Notes: generated from the letters alone by a model not told the origin. Positions 28,048 to 37,404 are shown, counted from the stretch's first letter. The stretch: DNA of 64,000 nt from Pseudomonas sp. MRSN 12121 (GCF_000931465.1 NZ_CP010892.1:2751388-2815387); one strand, 5' to 3'. Program-made: numbers and translations.

Positions 28048-29097
28048 ATGTCCATTCCCCTGACCCAAGAAACGGCGCCGCTGCTGCTGGTCCGCCGGCG
28101 CCTGCCCTGGGGCCTGGCCGGCCTGTTGCTGCTGGCCTTCGTCGGCGTGCCCCTGGTAGGCAACGACTATTGGCTCAACGCGATCCTGATCCCGTTCCTG
28201 GTGCTGTCCCTGGCCGGGCTCGGCCTCAACCTGCTGACCGGCTACGCCGGCCAGACCTCGGTCGGCGCCGCCGGCTTCATGGCGGTCGGCGCCTTCGCCA
28301 CCTACGGTTTCCTGTTGCGCCTGCCGGAGCTGGGCCTGCCGGTGGCGCTGCTCGGCGGCGGCCTCATCAGCGCGCTGGTGGGCTGGCTGTTCGGCTTGCC
28401 CAGCGCGCGGATCAAGGGCTTCTACCTGATGGTCACCACCCTGGCGGCGCAGTTCTTCCTGGAATGGCTGTTCGTCAAGTTTCCCTGGTTCTACAACTAC
28501 GGTTCCTCGGGCACCATTTCGGCGCCGCAGTTGAGCCTGCTGGGCCATGACCTGAACCATCCCCAGGGGCGCTACCTGCTGACCCTGGTGACAGTGCTGC
28601 TGTTGACCTGGGTAGCGCAGAACCTGGTGCACAGTCAGGTCGGGCGCAACTGGATGGCGATCCGCGACATGGACACTGCCGCCGCGGTGATCGGCATTCC
28701 GGTGGCGGGCTACAAGCGCCTGGCGTTCGCCGTCAGCTCCTTCTACCTGGGCATCGCCGGGGCGCTGTGGGCGTTCGCCTACCTGGGCACGGCCAGCGCC
28801 GGCAGCTTCGATATCAATCGCTCGTTCCAGATCCTGTTCATCATCATTATCGGTGGCATGGGCAGCGTGGCCGGCAACTTCGTCGGCGCGGCCTTCATCA
28901 GCCTGCTGCCGATTTTCCTCAGCCACGCCGGGCAGGCGCTGTCGGGCGGCGCGGTGGATGCCGGGCAGTTGCAGAACCTGCAGAAAATCATCTTCGGCGT
29001 GCTGATCATCCTGTTCCTGATCAAGGAGCCCGAAGGGCTGATCCGCCTCCTGCACACCCTGCGCCAGCGGCTGGGCCACTGGCCGCTGCGTTTCTGA
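28048..29097 (+). CDS. Branched-chain-type ABC transporter permease (LivM-like)
   Basis: Second permease, 349 residues, with a basic N-terminal segment then about nine helices. Diagnostic stretches are LAGLGLNLLTGYAGQTSVGAAGFMAVGAFATY and NWMAIRDMDTAAAVIGIPVAGYKRLAFAVSSFYLGIAGAL, and the EAA-like GGMGSVAGNFVGAAFISLLP. The C-terminal helix ends in KEPEGLIRLLHTLRQRL. It works with the LivH-like permease and both ATPases as one importer. Confidence 0.93.
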   Translation: MSIPLTQETAPLLLVRRRLPWGLAGLLLLAFVGVPLVGNDYWLNAILIPFLVLSLAGLGLNLLTGYAGQTSVGAAGFMAVGAFATYGFLLRLPELGLPVALLGGGLISALVGWLFGLPSARIKGFYLMVTTLAAQFFLEWLFVKFPWFYNYGSSGTISAPQLSLLGHDLNHPQGRYLLTLVTVLLLTWVAQNLVHSQVGRNWMAIRDMDTAAAVIGIPVAGYKRLAFAVSSFYLGIAGALWAFAYLGTASAGSFDINRSFQILFIIIIGGMGSVAGNFVGAAFISLLPIFLSHAGQALSGGAVDAGQLQNLQKIIFGVLIILFLIKEPEGLIRLLHTLRQRLGHWPLRF

Positions 29098-29122
29098 CTC
29101 CCCCTGCGACTAGAGAGACAAC

Positions 29123-30460
29123 ATGCGTGCATCCCTGAAAGCTTCATTGGCCGGCACCGCCCTGGCGCTGGCCGTCCTGGCCGGCGCGGCGCCCGCGGTA
29201 CAGGCCGCGCCCGACCAGCAGTTCTTTCCCCTGGCCACCTACCGGGTCGGCGCCTATGCCTCCAGCGGCGTGCAGGTGTGGGCCGGGATGATCGACTACC
29301 TGAACTACATCAACCAGGTCGAAGGCGGGATCAACGGGGTCAAGCTGGTGTGGCAGGAGTGCGAGACCGAATGGACGGCGGAGAAGGGCATCGAGTGCTA
29401 CGAGCGCTTCAAGAACGGCCTGGGCGGCGCGCCCGTGGCGATCTACTCGCCCAACGGCGCCCCGGCCGCCTACGCCCTGAGCGAGCGCGCCGAAGTCGAC
29501 CGGATCCCCTTGATCACCCTGGGCTACGGTCGCACCGAAGCCACCGACGGCACGGTGTTCCCCTACAACTTCCCGGTGATGCTGACCTTCTACAGCGAGG
29601 CCTCGACCCTGGTGAACTACATCGCCGAGCGCGAGGGCGGTTTCGACAAGCTCAAGGGCAAGAAGATCGCCACCGTCTACCACGACTCGGCCTATGGCCG
29701 GGAAACCCTGGGCCCGATGCAGCTGCTGGCGCAAAAGTACGGCTTCGAGAATATCCAGATCCCGGTGGCCGACCCCGGCAACGAGCAGTCGGCGCAATGG
29801 CGCCAGGTGCGCCAGCAGAACCCGGACTGGGTGTTCCTGCGCACCTGGGGCGTCTCGACCCCGGTGGCGGTGAAGACCGCCGCGCGCTTCGGCTTCCCGG
29901 TGGATCACATCATCGGCGACATCTGGGCCAGTTCCAGCGAAGACGTATTGCCGGCCGGCGCCGCGGCCAAGGGTTACCTGGCGCTGACGCCGTACCCGGC
30001 CGGCAGCGACTTCGAGATCCACCGGCGCCTCAAGCAATACATCCTCGATACGGGTAAGAGTGACCTCAAGGATCTGAAGAACTTCGGCAGCGTGTACTAC
30101 AACTCCGGGCTGGTGAACGCCGCGGTGGCGGTCGAGGCGATCCGCACCGCCCAGGGCAAGTTCGGCCAGCGCCCGCTCAATGGCGAGGAGGGGCGCTGGG
30201 GCCTGGAGCACCTGAACATCGACGACGCGCGGCTCAAGGCCATGGGCTACCTGGGGTTGATGCAGAACCTCAAGCTGTCCTGCCGCGACCACGAAGGCGG
30301 CGGGGCGACGCGGGTGCAACAGTGGGACGGCGAGCGCTGGACCCTGATCAGCGACTGGATCGCCGCCGACCGGGCCACCCTGCGGCCGCTGATCGACGAA
30401 AAGGCGGCGGCCTTCGCCAAGGAGAAGAACCTCACGCCGCGCACCTGCGCCGAGGAATGA
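29123..30460 (+). CDS. Branched-chain-type ABC solute-binding protein
   Basis: Periplasmic receptor of the importer, 445 residues. A signal peptide covers about residues 1-29 (MRASLKASLAGTALALAVLAGAAPAVQA). The mature protein follows the Peripla_BP_6 pattern: YRVGAYASSGVQVWAGMIDYLNYINQVEGGINGVKL, then YSPNGAPAAYALSERAEVDRIPLITLGYGRTE and KKIATVYHDSAYGRETLGPMQLL. These longer family members, with the early DYLNYINQVEGG, are often linked to aromatic or unusual carboxylates rather than leucine. AGAGAGACAAC upstream gives a modest ribosome site. Confidence 0.92.
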   Translation: MRASLKASLAGTALALAVLAGAAPAVQAAPDQQFFPLATYRVGAYASSGVQVWAGMIDYLNYINQVEGGINGVKLVWQECETEWTAEKGIECYERFKNGLGGAPVAIYSPNGAPAAYALSERAEVDRIPLITLGYGRTEATDGTVFPYNFPVMLTFYSEASTLVNYIAEREGGFDKLKGKKIATVYHDSAYGRETLGPMQLLAQKYGFENIQIPVADPGNEQSAQWRQVRQQNPDWVFLRTWGVSTPVAVKTAARFGFPVDHIIGDIWASSSEDVLPAGAAAKGYLALTPYPAGSDFEIHRRLKQYILDTGKSDLKDLKNFGSVYYNSGLVNAAVAVEAIRTAQGKFGQRPLNGEEGRWGLEHLNIDDARLKAMGYLGLMQNLKLSCRDHEGGGATRVQQWDGERWTLISDWIAADRATLRPLIDEKAAAFAKEKNLTPRTCAEE

Positions 30461-30463
30461 AGC

Positions 30464-31228
30464 ATGAGCCAGAGCGCCGCGGCGGCCGCCGACGACCTGT
30501 TGCAGGTCCGCGATATCGAGGTGATCTACGACGGGGCGATCCTCGCGGTGGCCGGGGTGTCGCTGCAGGTGCCCCGGGGCGCCATCGTGGCCCTGCTCGG
30601 CGCCAACGGCGCGGGCAAGAGCACCACGCTCAAGGCGATTTCCGGGCTGGTGCGGGCCGAGCGGGCCGAAGTCAGCCGCGGTTCGATCGGCTTTCTCGGC
30701 CATGACCTGGCCGGTGTCGACCCCAGCCAGCGGGTGCGCCAGGGCATGGTGCATGTGCTGGAGGGGCGGCATGTGTTTCCCCTGTTGACGGTCGAGGACA
30801 ACCTGCGCAGCGGCGGTTTCGTGCGGGGCCTGGGCCGGCGCGAGCTGGCCGCGGACCTGGAGCGGGTCTACGCCTGGTTCCCGCGGCTCAAGACCAAGCG
30901 CAAGACCCGCGCGGGGCTGACCTCCGGCGGCGAGCAGCAGATGGTCGCCATCGGCCGGGCGCTGATGACCCGGCCCAGCCTGGTGCTGCTGGACGAGCCG
31001 TCCATGGGGCTGGCGCCGATCATCGTCCAGGAGATTTTCGAGATCGTCGCGCAACTGAACCGCGAGGCGCAGGTGAGCTTCCTGATTGCCGAACAAAACA
31101 TTAATGTGGCGCTCAAGTACGCCACCCGGGCCTACGTGCTCGATACCGGGCGCGTGGCGCTCGCCGGAACCGCCGAGGCCTTGCTGGCCCGTGGCGATCT
31201 GCAGGACTTTTACCTGGGTAGACAGTGA
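30464..31228 (+). CDS. Branched-chain-type ABC transporter ATPase (LivF-like)
   Basis: Second ATPase, 254 residues. Walker A GANGAGKSTTLKAISG, a signature region LTSGGEQQMVAIGRALM and Walker B LVLLDEPSMGLAPIIV all fit LivF. A LivF-typical insertion RAERAEVSRGSIGFLGHDLAG follows the A-loop, and ADLERVYAWFPRLKTKRKTRAG precedes the signature. It starts 3 bp after the receptor gene, an unusual order because LivF normally follows LivG directly. Confidence 0.92.
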   Translation: MSQSAAAAADDLLQVRDIEVIYDGAILAVAGVSLQVPRGAIVALLGANGAGKSTTLKAISGLVRAERAEVSRGSIGFLGHDLAGVDPSQRVRQGMVHVLEGRHVFPLLTVEDNLRSGGFVRGLGRRELAADLERVYAWFPRLKTKRKTRAGLTSGGEQQMVAIGRALMTRPSLVLLDEPSMGLAPIIVQEIFEIVAQLNREAQVSFLIAEQNINVALKYATRAYVLDTGRVALAGTAEALLARGDLQDFYLGRQ

Positions 31229-31242
31229 GCCGAGACAGCCCC

Positions 31243-32676
31243 ATGAGCGCAACGAACCACGCCCCGACCGCCCACGCGCGGTGGGATGCCGATGTACTGA
31301 TCGTCGGCGGCGGCCTCAGCGGCACCTTGCTCGCCGCGCAACTGCTGCGCCTGCCGGGCCAGCGCCGGGTGCTGGTGATCGAGCCGCGCAGCGAGCTGGG
31401 GCGCGGCGAGGCCTACAGCGCCGTCGAGCTGGGCCACACCCTGAACGGCAACGCCGCGCGCATGAGCGTCGACCCGGACAATGCCGACGACCTGACCCAG
31501 TGGCTGGGCGAATACATCGCCGGCGGCGGCTGGCCGGAGTCGGACCGCCAGGCGGTGCCGGTCAGCCAGTTGTTTCCACCCCGGGGGATCTTCGGCCTGT
31601 ATGTCCAGCAGCGGCTGGCCGAAGCCCGGGCGCTCGGCGCCGCGCAAGGCTCGACGGTGGCGCATGTGCACGCCGAGGTGGTGGATCTGCAGGCCGATGC
31701 CGAAGGGGCCCGGCTGACCCTCGACGATGGCCGCTCGCTCAGCGGCGCCTTTGCCGTGCTGGCCACCGGCATGTTCCCGGCGGCGCGCACCCCGCAGACC
31801 GAATCCAGCGGCCTCAACGCCGCCGCGCTCGATCCCTGGGATGTCTCGGCGATGGCCCGGCTCGACCCTGGGGCGAGGGTGCTGATCATCGGCTCCGGGC
31901 TGACCATGGTCGACGCCGTGGTGTCCCTGGAGCAGGCCGGGCATCGCGGGCCGATCGAGGTGTTCTCGCGCCACGGCCTGCTGCCCCAGGTGCGCCGCCA
32001 GCCGCCGGAGTGGGTGGACTTCCTGGCGGCGGACCCCAGCATCCGCAGCCCGCGCCAGCTGATGCGCGAATTGCGGCGCCAATGCCGCCTGGCGCTGGCG
32101 GACGGCGTGGACTGGCAGGCGCCGCTGGACACGGTGCGGGCCCATATCGGCCGGTTGTGGAGCCAGGCCACGGAGGCGCAACGCCGGCAGTTCGTGCGCC
32201 ATGTGCGGCCGTGGTGGGAAAGTCATCACCACCGTTCGCCGCCCTTGAGCGCCGAGCTGGTGGCGCGGTTGCACGAAGCAGGGCGGCTGCGGATCCACGC
32301 GGCCTCGTTCAAGGGCCTGGAGCCCGGGACGGACGGGCGCCTGGCGATCCGTATCCGCCGCCGTGGCGAAGGGGCGACCACCCGGGTGGCGGGCGACGCG
32401 CTGATCAACTCCAGCGGCATCGAATACGACTGGCGCCGGGTGGCCCGGCCATTGCCGCGGCAGTTGCTGGCCCGCGGCCTGATCCAGCCGGGACCGCTGG
32501 CCCTGGGGATCCGCGCCGACGCCGCGGGCGCGGTGGTGGATGCCCAGGGGCAAATCGCCCGCCGGCTGTTCGCCCTGGGCCCGCCGTTGCGCGGCATGTG
32601 GTGGGAAAGCACCGCGGTGACCGATGTGGCCAGCCAGGCCAAGGCCCTGGCGGCGCGGTTGGTGGCGTTGGGGTAA
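31243..32676 (+). CDS. FAD/NAD(P)-binding oxidoreductase (NAD_binding_9 type)
   Basis: Flavoprotein with two dinucleotide folds. DVLIVGGGLSGTLLAAQLLRLPGQRRVLVIEP near residue 20 binds FAD, and GARVLIIGSGLTMVDAVVSLEQAGHRGPIEVFSRHGLLPQ around residue 215 is the second site. NSSGIEYDWRRVARPLPRQLL and GIRADAAGAVVDAQGQIARRLFALGPPLRGMWWESTAVTDVASQA close the FAD domain. It resembles the HydE-like family of Gram-negative oxidoreductases. ATG 31243 is chosen; GTG 31225, overlapping the LivF stop, is possible. As last gene of the operon it may oxidise the imported substrate or a product of the monooxygenase. Confidence 0.85.
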   Translation: MSATNHAPTAHARWDADVLIVGGGLSGTLLAAQLLRLPGQRRVLVIEPRSELGRGEAYSAVELGHTLNGNAARMSVDPDNADDLTQWLGEYIAGGGWPESDRQAVPVSQLFPPRGIFGLYVQQRLAEARALGAAQGSTVAHVHAEVVDLQADAEGARLTLDDGRSLSGAFAVLATGMFPAARTPQTESSGLNAAALDPWDVSAMARLDPGARVLIIGSGLTMVDAVVSLEQAGHRGPIEVFSRHGLLPQVRRQPPEWVDFLAADPSIRSPRQLMRELRRQCRLALADGVDWQAPLDTVRAHIGRLWSQATEAQRRQFVRHVRPWWESHHHRSPPLSAELVARLHEAGRLRIHAASFKGLEPGTDGRLAIRIRRRGEGATTRVAGDALINSSGIEYDWRRVARPLPRQLLARGLIQPGPLALGIRADAAGAVVDAQGQIARRLFALGPPLRGMWWESTAVTDVASQAKALAARLVALG

Positions 32677-32751
32677 ATCGCCGCTCGCTCCTACAGATCA
32701 CCTTCATCTGTAGGAGCGAGCGGGCGGCGATCCGACTTGCCCGCGATGACG
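32677..32751. repeat. REP doublet
   Basis: ATCGCCGCTCGCTCCTACAGAT faces ATCTGTAGGAGCGAGCGGG and a third partial unit (GACTTGCCCGCGATGACG) follows. It lies after the flavoprotein stop, between convergent genes. Confidence 0.85.
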
Positions 32752-32777
32752 TCCTCCCCGACAACGCACCTCTATGC

Positions 32778-33893
32778 TCAAACCGCGTCGAGCCTCACCC
32801 AACGCTGCTCCCGCGCCGCCACCCGGATCGCCGCCGCCAGCCGTTCCACTTGCCAGGCCTCGGCGAAATCCGTGCCGCCATGCCCCTGGCCACTGAGCGC
32901 CATGATCAGTTCGTGCACCTCCAGGGTCTTGAGCTCGTTGTAGCCCAGCTGATGCCCCGGGGCCGGGCTGAACGCGGCATAGCCGGGCAGGGCGGGGCCG
33001 GCCAGCAGGCGCTGGAAACCCTGGTCGCCGGCCCGGTACAGGCGCAGCTCGTTGAGGCGTTCCTGGTCGAAGGTCAGGGTGCCGCGGGTGCCGCTGATCT
33101 CGAAGCTCAAATGGTTCTTGTAGCCCTGCTTGAGCCAGCTGCTGCTGACGCTGCCGCGGGCGCCGCTGGCGAAACGCAGCAGGGCGTGGGCCTGGTCGTC
33201 CACGGCGATCGGGCGCTGCTCCGGGCTGTCGGCGCTGGCCGGGCGCTGGCGGTGCACGGTCTGGGTGTCGGCGCAGACCGCCTCGACCTCGCCCAGCAGG
33301 TAACGCGCCATGGCCAGCAGGTGGCTGCCCAGGTCGGCCAGGGCGCCGCCGGCGTGCTGCGGCTCGCAGCGCCAGGAGAAGGGCGACAGCGGGTCGGCCA
33401 TGAAGTCTTCGCTGAACTCGCCCTGGAAGCTGACGATCTGCCCCAGCTCGCCGCTGTCGATCAGCGCCTTGGCCTGCACGATCATCGGGTTGTGCTGGTA
33501 GTTGTAGCCGACCCGGGTGACCACCCCGGCGGCCTGCGCGGCCTGGTGCATCTGCCGGGCCTGGTCGACGCTCACCGCCAGGGGCTTTTCGCAGTACACC
33601 GCCTTGCCGGCCTGCAAGGCGGCCATGGCCATGGGGAAGTGCAGGTGATTGGGCGTGGTGATCGCCACCAGGCCGACCGCCGGGTCGTCGATCAGCCGCT
33701 GCCAGTCGGCGTGGGCCCGGGCGAACCCCCAGGCCGCGGCGCAGTGTTCGGCACGCTGGCGATCGGCATCGGCCAGCGCCGCCAGGTGCAGGCGCACCGG
33801 CAGCTCGAACACCGCGCTGACATTACGAAACGCCAGCGCATGGGCCCGCCCCATGAAGCCGGTGCCGATCAAGCCTATTCCCAGTTCACCCAT
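32778..33893 (-). CDS. Gfo/Idh/MocA family oxidoreductase
   Basis: NAD(P)-dependent dehydrogenase acting on a sugar or cyclitol, 371 residues. The Rossmann part starts IGLIGTGFMGRAHALAFRNV and includes LVAITTPNHLHFPMAMAALQAGKAVYCEKPLAVS, with the conserved catalytic lysine in EKPL. The C-terminal half carries GALADLGSHLLAMARYLLGE, with a substrate-binding histidine, and a YNELKTLEVHELIMALSGQ helix. The sequence suits inositol-dehydrogenase-like proteins, but no other iol gene is next to it. It is alone, with REP elements on both sides and a low-GC promoter region to its right. Confidence 0.9.
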   Translation of the reverse strand: MGELGIGLIGTGFMGRAHALAFRNVSAVFELPVRLHLAALADADRQRAEHCAAAWGFARAHADWQRLIDDPAVGLVAITTPNHLHFPMAMAALQAGKAVYCEKPLAVSVDQARQMHQAAQAAGVVTRVGYNYQHNPMIVQAKALIDSGELGQIVSFQGEFSEDFMADPLSPFSWRCEPQHAGGALADLGSHLLAMARYLLGEVEAVCADTQTVHRQRPASADSPEQRPIAVDDQAHALLRFASGARGSVSSSWLKQGYKNHLSFEISGTRGTLTFDQERLNELRLYRAGDQGFQRLLAGPALPGYAAFSPAPGHQLGYNELKTLEVHELIMALSGQGHGGTDFAEAWQVERLAAAIRVAAREQRWVRLDAV

Positions 33894-33997
33894 AACCGAC
33901 CCCTTGCAGAATTGTTGTTGTAAGGAGGGTTATTTATGGAATAAATATTCTCTAATTGCAATTGGTGGAATAAATATTCATTTACGCCGCAAACCCT

Positions 33998-34098
33998 GTA
34001 GGAGCGAGGCTTGCCCGCGATGGTCGTTAACGATGACGTGTAGTGTCTGACGGAATGCGGCGGCCTCAGGTTTATCGCGGGCAAGCCTCGCTCCTACG
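33998..34098. repeat. Two REP units in inverted orientation
   Basis: TGTAGGAGCGAGGCTTGCCC then GCGATGGTCG occupies 33998-34027, and the complement (TTTATCGCGGGCAAGCC then TCGCTCCTACGG) occupies about 34072-34098, with a 45-bp spacer. The gap also contains AT-rich DNA (33920-33985) with GGAATAAATATTC repeated twice, possibly a promoter for the gene to its left. Confidence 0.82.
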
Positions 34099-34116
34099 GG
34101 GCCGTGGATGGTCAAT

Positions 34117-34147
34117 GAAAAAGGCAGCCCGCAGGCTGCCTTTTTTT
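34117..34147 (-). terminator. Intrinsic terminator of the SDR/phosphotransferase transcript
   Basis: GGCAGCC-CGCA-GGCTGCC forms a perfect 7-bp stem, flanked by five A on the left and seven T on the right. Read on the minus strand it ends the SDR gene 17 bp after its stop; the symmetric flanks could also stop plus-strand transcripts. Confidence 0.85.
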
Positions 34148-34163
34148 GTACGGCGCGGGTCGC

Positions 34164-34931
34164 TCAGGAGAGGAAGCCGCCGTCCACATTCAGCGCCACG
34201 CCCGTGGTGTAGCTCGAGGCGTCGCTGGCCAGGTACAGCACCGCGCCGGCCATTTCGCTCGGGTCGGCCACGCGCTTGAGCGGGATCTGCGACAAGGCCT
34301 GTTTCAGGATCGCATCGTTCTTCACCAGCGCCGAGGCGAACTTGGTGTCGGTCAGGCCCGGCAACAGGGCGTTGCAGCGAATGCCGAACTGCGCGCATTC
34401 CTTGGCGAAGACCTTGGTCATGTTGATCACCGCCGCCTTGGTCACCGAGTAGATGCCCTGGAAGATGCCCGGCGATATGCCGTTGATCGAGGCCACGTTG
34501 ATGATGCTGCCGCCGCCGTTTTCGCGCATCAGCTTGCCGGCCTCCACCGACATGAAGAAGTAGCCGCGGATGTTCACGTCGACGGTTTTCTGGAAGGCGC
34601 CCAGGTCAGTGTCCAGCACGTTGCAGAACTGCGGGTTGGTGGCGGCGTTGTTGACCAGGATGTCCAGGCGTCCGAATTGCTCGCGGATGCCGGCGAATAC
34701 CTGGCTGATCTGCTCCATCTCGCCGATGTGGCAGGCGATGGCGGTGGCCTTGCCGCCGGCGGCGATGATCGCGTCGGCCACGTGCTGGCAGCCTTCGAGC
34801 TTGCGGCTCGAGACGATCACGTGGGCGCCTTGCTGGGCCAGCAGTTTGGCAATGGCTTCACCGATGCCGCGGCTGGCGCCGGAGACGAAAGCGATCTTGC
34901 CGTCGAGGTCGAACAACTGAGTCTTGGACAT
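34164..34931 (-). CDS. Short-chain dehydrogenase/reductase
   Basis: NAD(P)-dependent SDR of 255 residues. The cofactor motif GASRGIGEAIAKLL is near residue 18, NNAATNPQF near 93 and the catalytic Tyr-Lys pair is in IYSVTKAAVINMTK near 160, with the serine in IINVASINGISP. The end GVALNVDGGFLS is typical. It is cotranscribed with the phosphotransferase-fold gene 26 bp upstream; in Pseudomonas this pair often accompanies acyl-CoA dehydrogenases of the ACAD10/11 type, implying 4-hydroxy fatty acid breakdown, but that link is inferred. Confidence 0.9.
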   Translation of the reverse strand: MSKTQLFDLDGKIAFVSGASRGIGEAIAKLLAQQGAHVIVSSRKLEGCQHVADAIIAAGGKATAIACHIGEMEQISQVFAGIREQFGRLDILVNNAATNPQFCNVLDTDLGAFQKTVDVNIRGYFFMSVEAGKLMRENGGGSIINVASINGISPGIFQGIYSVTKAAVINMTKVFAKECAQFGIRCNALLPGLTDTKFASALVKNDAILKQALSQIPLKRVADPSEMAGAVLYLASDASSYTTGVALNVDGGFLS

Positions 34932-34957
34932 GGTTTTTCCTTGTTATGAAGCCGCGG

Positions 34958-36025
34958 TCAGAGGCTGGATTTCTCGATGACCTGCAGGCTCATCTGCTCC
35001 AGCAGCTTGTTCATGTGGATGAACTGCGCGAAGCGTTTGTCCTGGGTCTGGCCATGGAAGAAGCGGTAGTAGATCTGCTGCACGATGCCGGCCAGGCGGA
35101 ACAGGCCGTAGGTGTAGTAGAAATCGAAGTTGTCGATCGCGATCCCCGAGCGTTCGGCGTAATAGTCGACGAACTGCTGGCGGGTCAGCATGCCCGGGGC
35201 GTGGCTCGGCTGGCGGCGCATCAGCTGCACCGGCGCCGGGTCGCCGGCTTCGATCCAGTAGGCCAGGGTGTTGCCCAGGTCCATCAGCGGATCGCCCAGG
35301 GTAGTCAGCTCCCAGTCCAGCACGCCGATGATCTGCATCGGGTTGTCCGGGTCGAGGATCACGTTGTCGAAGCGGTAGTCGTTATGCACGATGCTGGAGG
35401 TCGGGTGGTCGGCCGGCATCTTGTCGTGGAGCCAGGCCCGCACCGCTTCCCACTTGGGCGCGTCGGGGGTCAGGGCTTTCTCGTAGCGGTCGTTCCAGCC
35501 CTTGATCTGGCGTTGCACATAACCTTCGGGCTTGCCCAGGTCGCCCAGGCCACAGGCGCGGTAGTCGACGCGGTGCAGTTCGACGAGCTTGTCGATGAAG
35601 CTCTTGCACAGGGCCTCGGTGCGGGCTGCGTCGAAACCCAGTTCCGGCGGCAGGTCGGAGCGCAGGATGATGCCCTTGACCCGTTCCATCACATAGAACT
35701 CGGCACCGATCACCGACTCGTCGGTGCAGTGCACGTAGGCTTTCGGGCAATACGGAAAGCCGTCCTTGAGCTGGTTGAGAATGCGGTACTCGCGGCCCAT
35801 GTCGTGGGCCGACTTGGCCTTGTGACCGAAAGGCGGGCGGCGCAGGACGAATTCCTGCTCCGGGTATTCCAGCAGGTAGGTCAGGTTCGAGGCGCCGCCC
35901 GGAAACTGGCTGATCTGCGGAGTACCGGTCAGGCCCGGAATATGCGCCTTGAGGTACGGATCGATCAGGCTGGCGTCGAGTTCTTCGCCGGAGCGGGTGC
36001 GGGTGGACTGGTCTGTAAGCGCCAT
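34958..36025 (-). CDS. Aminoglycoside-phosphotransferase-fold kinase (ACAD10/11-associated type)
   Basis: Small-molecule kinase fold, 355 residues. It contains NLTYLLEYPEQEFVLRRPPFG (ATP-binding lysine region replaced by Arg pairs), the catalytic loop IVHNDYRFDNVILDPDNP and the metal loop GVLDWELTTLGDPLMDLG. In characterised relatives such proteins phosphorylate 4-hydroxyacyl-CoA prior to dehydration in fatty acid catabolism. It is encoded upstream of the SDR. True antibiotic resistance is unlikely, since the family is chromosomal and conserved. Confidence 0.88.
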   Translation of the reverse strand: MALTDQSTRTRSGEELDASLIDPYLKAHIPGLTGTPQISQFPGGASNLTYLLEYPEQEFVLRRPPFGHKAKSAHDMGREYRILNQLKDGFPYCPKAYVHCTDESVIGAEFYVMERVKGIILRSDLPPELGFDAARTEALCKSFIDKLVELHRVDYRACGLGDLGKPEGYVQRQIKGWNDRYEKALTPDAPKWEAVRAWLHDKMPADHPTSSIVHNDYRFDNVILDPDNPMQIIGVLDWELTTLGDPLMDLGNTLAYWIEAGDPAPVQLMRRQPSHAPGMLTRQQFVDYYAERSGIAIDNFDFYYTYGLFRLAGIVQQIYYRFFHGQTQDKRFAQFIHMNKLLEQMSLQVIEKSSL

Positions 36026-36235
36026 GCTTATCCCTTTTGCTTATTCTGGAGGCCAGAGATTATTGGCTAATCTAATGCGCCCACCTGGGCGCCACAATCG
36101 CCGCTCGCCGTTATAGGTGAGCGTGTTGCTGGACAATCATTGCTTTTGATACAAGCGTTTGAAAGTCACGGCCTCACTCTAGTCCAGTCCGCGGGGCCCG
36201 GCGGGATATTCCGGGCGAGCCCGCGGCCGCCGGGT

Positions 36236-37186
36236 TCAGTTCGCCGGGGGCAGGGCGATCGGGGTCAGCAGCGGCTGGCCGCTGAAGTGCGCGATCAGGT
36301 TGCGGCCCACCAGCTCGACCATGGCCTCGGTGGCTTCCGGCGACAGCCCGGCGACGTGAGGCGTCAGGACCACGTTGTTCAAGGTCTTCAGGCCATCGGT
36401 GACCCGCGGCTCGTCGTCGAACACATCCAGGCCGGCGCCGGCGATGCGCCGCTGTTCCAGGGCCTGCAGCAGGTCGGCGGTATTCACCACGCTGGCGCGG
36501 GCGATGTTCACCAGGAACCCCTCCGGCCCCAGGGCCTGCAGCACGTTCTTGTCGACCAGCTGGCGGGTGCCGACGCCGCCCGGGGTGGCGACGACCAGGA
36601 AATCCGCGTGGCGCGCCAGTTCGGTCGGGGTCGCGCAATAGGTGTAGGGCACGTCGCTGCGGATCTGCCGGTTGTGGTAGCTGACCTGCATGTCGAAACC
36701 GTTGGCGCAACGCTTGGCGATGGCCAGCCCGACGGCGCCGAGGCCGAGGATGCCCAGGCGCTTGCCGGCCAGGGACGGGCGCATGACTTTCGGCCATTCG
36801 CTGCGCCGGACCGCGGCATCGGCCCGGGGAATATCGCGCACCAGCGACAGCAGCAGGGCCAGGGCGTGATCGGCCACCGACGAGGCATTGACCCCGGCGC
36901 CATTGGTCACCGCGATCCCGCGGTTGCTCGCGGCTTGCAAATCGACCTGCTCGTAGCCGGCGCCGATCACGCAGATGATTTCCAGGCGCGGCAGGCTGGC
37001 GATCTCTTCGGCGGTCAGGCCCAGCGGGCCTCGGGTGAGCACCGCGTTGATCTGCCCGGCATGGGCCTTGATGGCCTCCGCCCGCTCGCCGGGGGTGGGC
37101 GCGAGAATCAGGTGGAAGCCCTGGTGTTCGAGAATCGGCAGGTAGTCGTTGATGGTTTCGACCAGGACCAGAACGGTGGCGGGCAT
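36236..37186 (-). CDS. D-2-hydroxyacid dehydrogenase (hydroxypyruvate/glyoxylate reductase-like)
   Basis: NAD(P)H-dependent reductase, 316 residues. NAD-binding motif GKRLGILGLGAVGLAIAKRC near residue 142, catalytic Arg in VNIARASVVNTADLL, Glu in LDVFDDEPRV and His in VVLTPHVAGLSPEA. The substrate loop IGAGYEQVDLQAASNRGIAVTNGAGVNASSVADHALALLLSLVR fits the GhrB/hydroxypyruvate reductase group. ATG 37186 follows CAGGAGACACGC, which decides against the longer frame. The neighbouring hydrolase is in the same direction but 218 bp away with a hairpin between. Confidence 0.9.
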   Translation of the reverse strand: MPATVLVLVETINDYLPILEHQGFHLILAPTPGERAEAIKAHAGQINAVLTRGPLGLTAEEIASLPRLEIICVIGAGYEQVDLQAASNRGIAVTNGAGVNASSVADHALALLLSLVRDIPRADAAVRRSEWPKVMRPSLAGKRLGILGLGAVGLAIAKRCANGFDMQVSYHNRQIRSDVPYTYCATPTELARHADFLVVATPGGVGTRQLVDKNVLQALGPEGFLVNIARASVVNTADLLQALEQRRIAGAGLDVFDDEPRVTDGLKTLNNVVLTPHVAGLSPEATEAMVELVGRNLIAHFSGQPLLTPIALPPAN

Positions 37187-37349
37187 GCGTGTCTCCTGAA
37201 GGGCGGAAGAGGGCGGGACGGCGTACGGCACAACGACGGCAACCGGCATGCGAGCCACGGGGTGCGCCGTGATAAACCGCTCAAGCGCTCAAGATTGCGG
37301 ATTGCCGGGCGCTTTGGCAAGGCTGGTGGCAGTGTGCCTGGCTGCGAAC

Positions 37350-37386
37350 CGACTGGCCCGCGATGCTCGCCATCGCTGGCCAGTCG
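37350..37386. repeat. Inverted repeat downstream of the isochorismatase-fold gene
   Basis: CGACTGGCC (37350-37358) pairs with GGCCAGTCG (37378-37386). The centre CGCGATGCTCGCCATCGC is itself palindromic, resembling a degenerate REP core. It probably marks the 3' end of the hydrolase transcript. Confidence 0.55.
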
Positions 37387-37404
37387 TTCTCTATAAAGAG
37401 GGAG

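Noticed and set aside
27142..29079. Long minus-strand frame of 645 codons opposite the Liv permeases
   Set aside because: His/Gln/Arg-rich composition typical of a GC-rich antisense shadow; the plus-strand permeases have clear family motifs and coupled starts.
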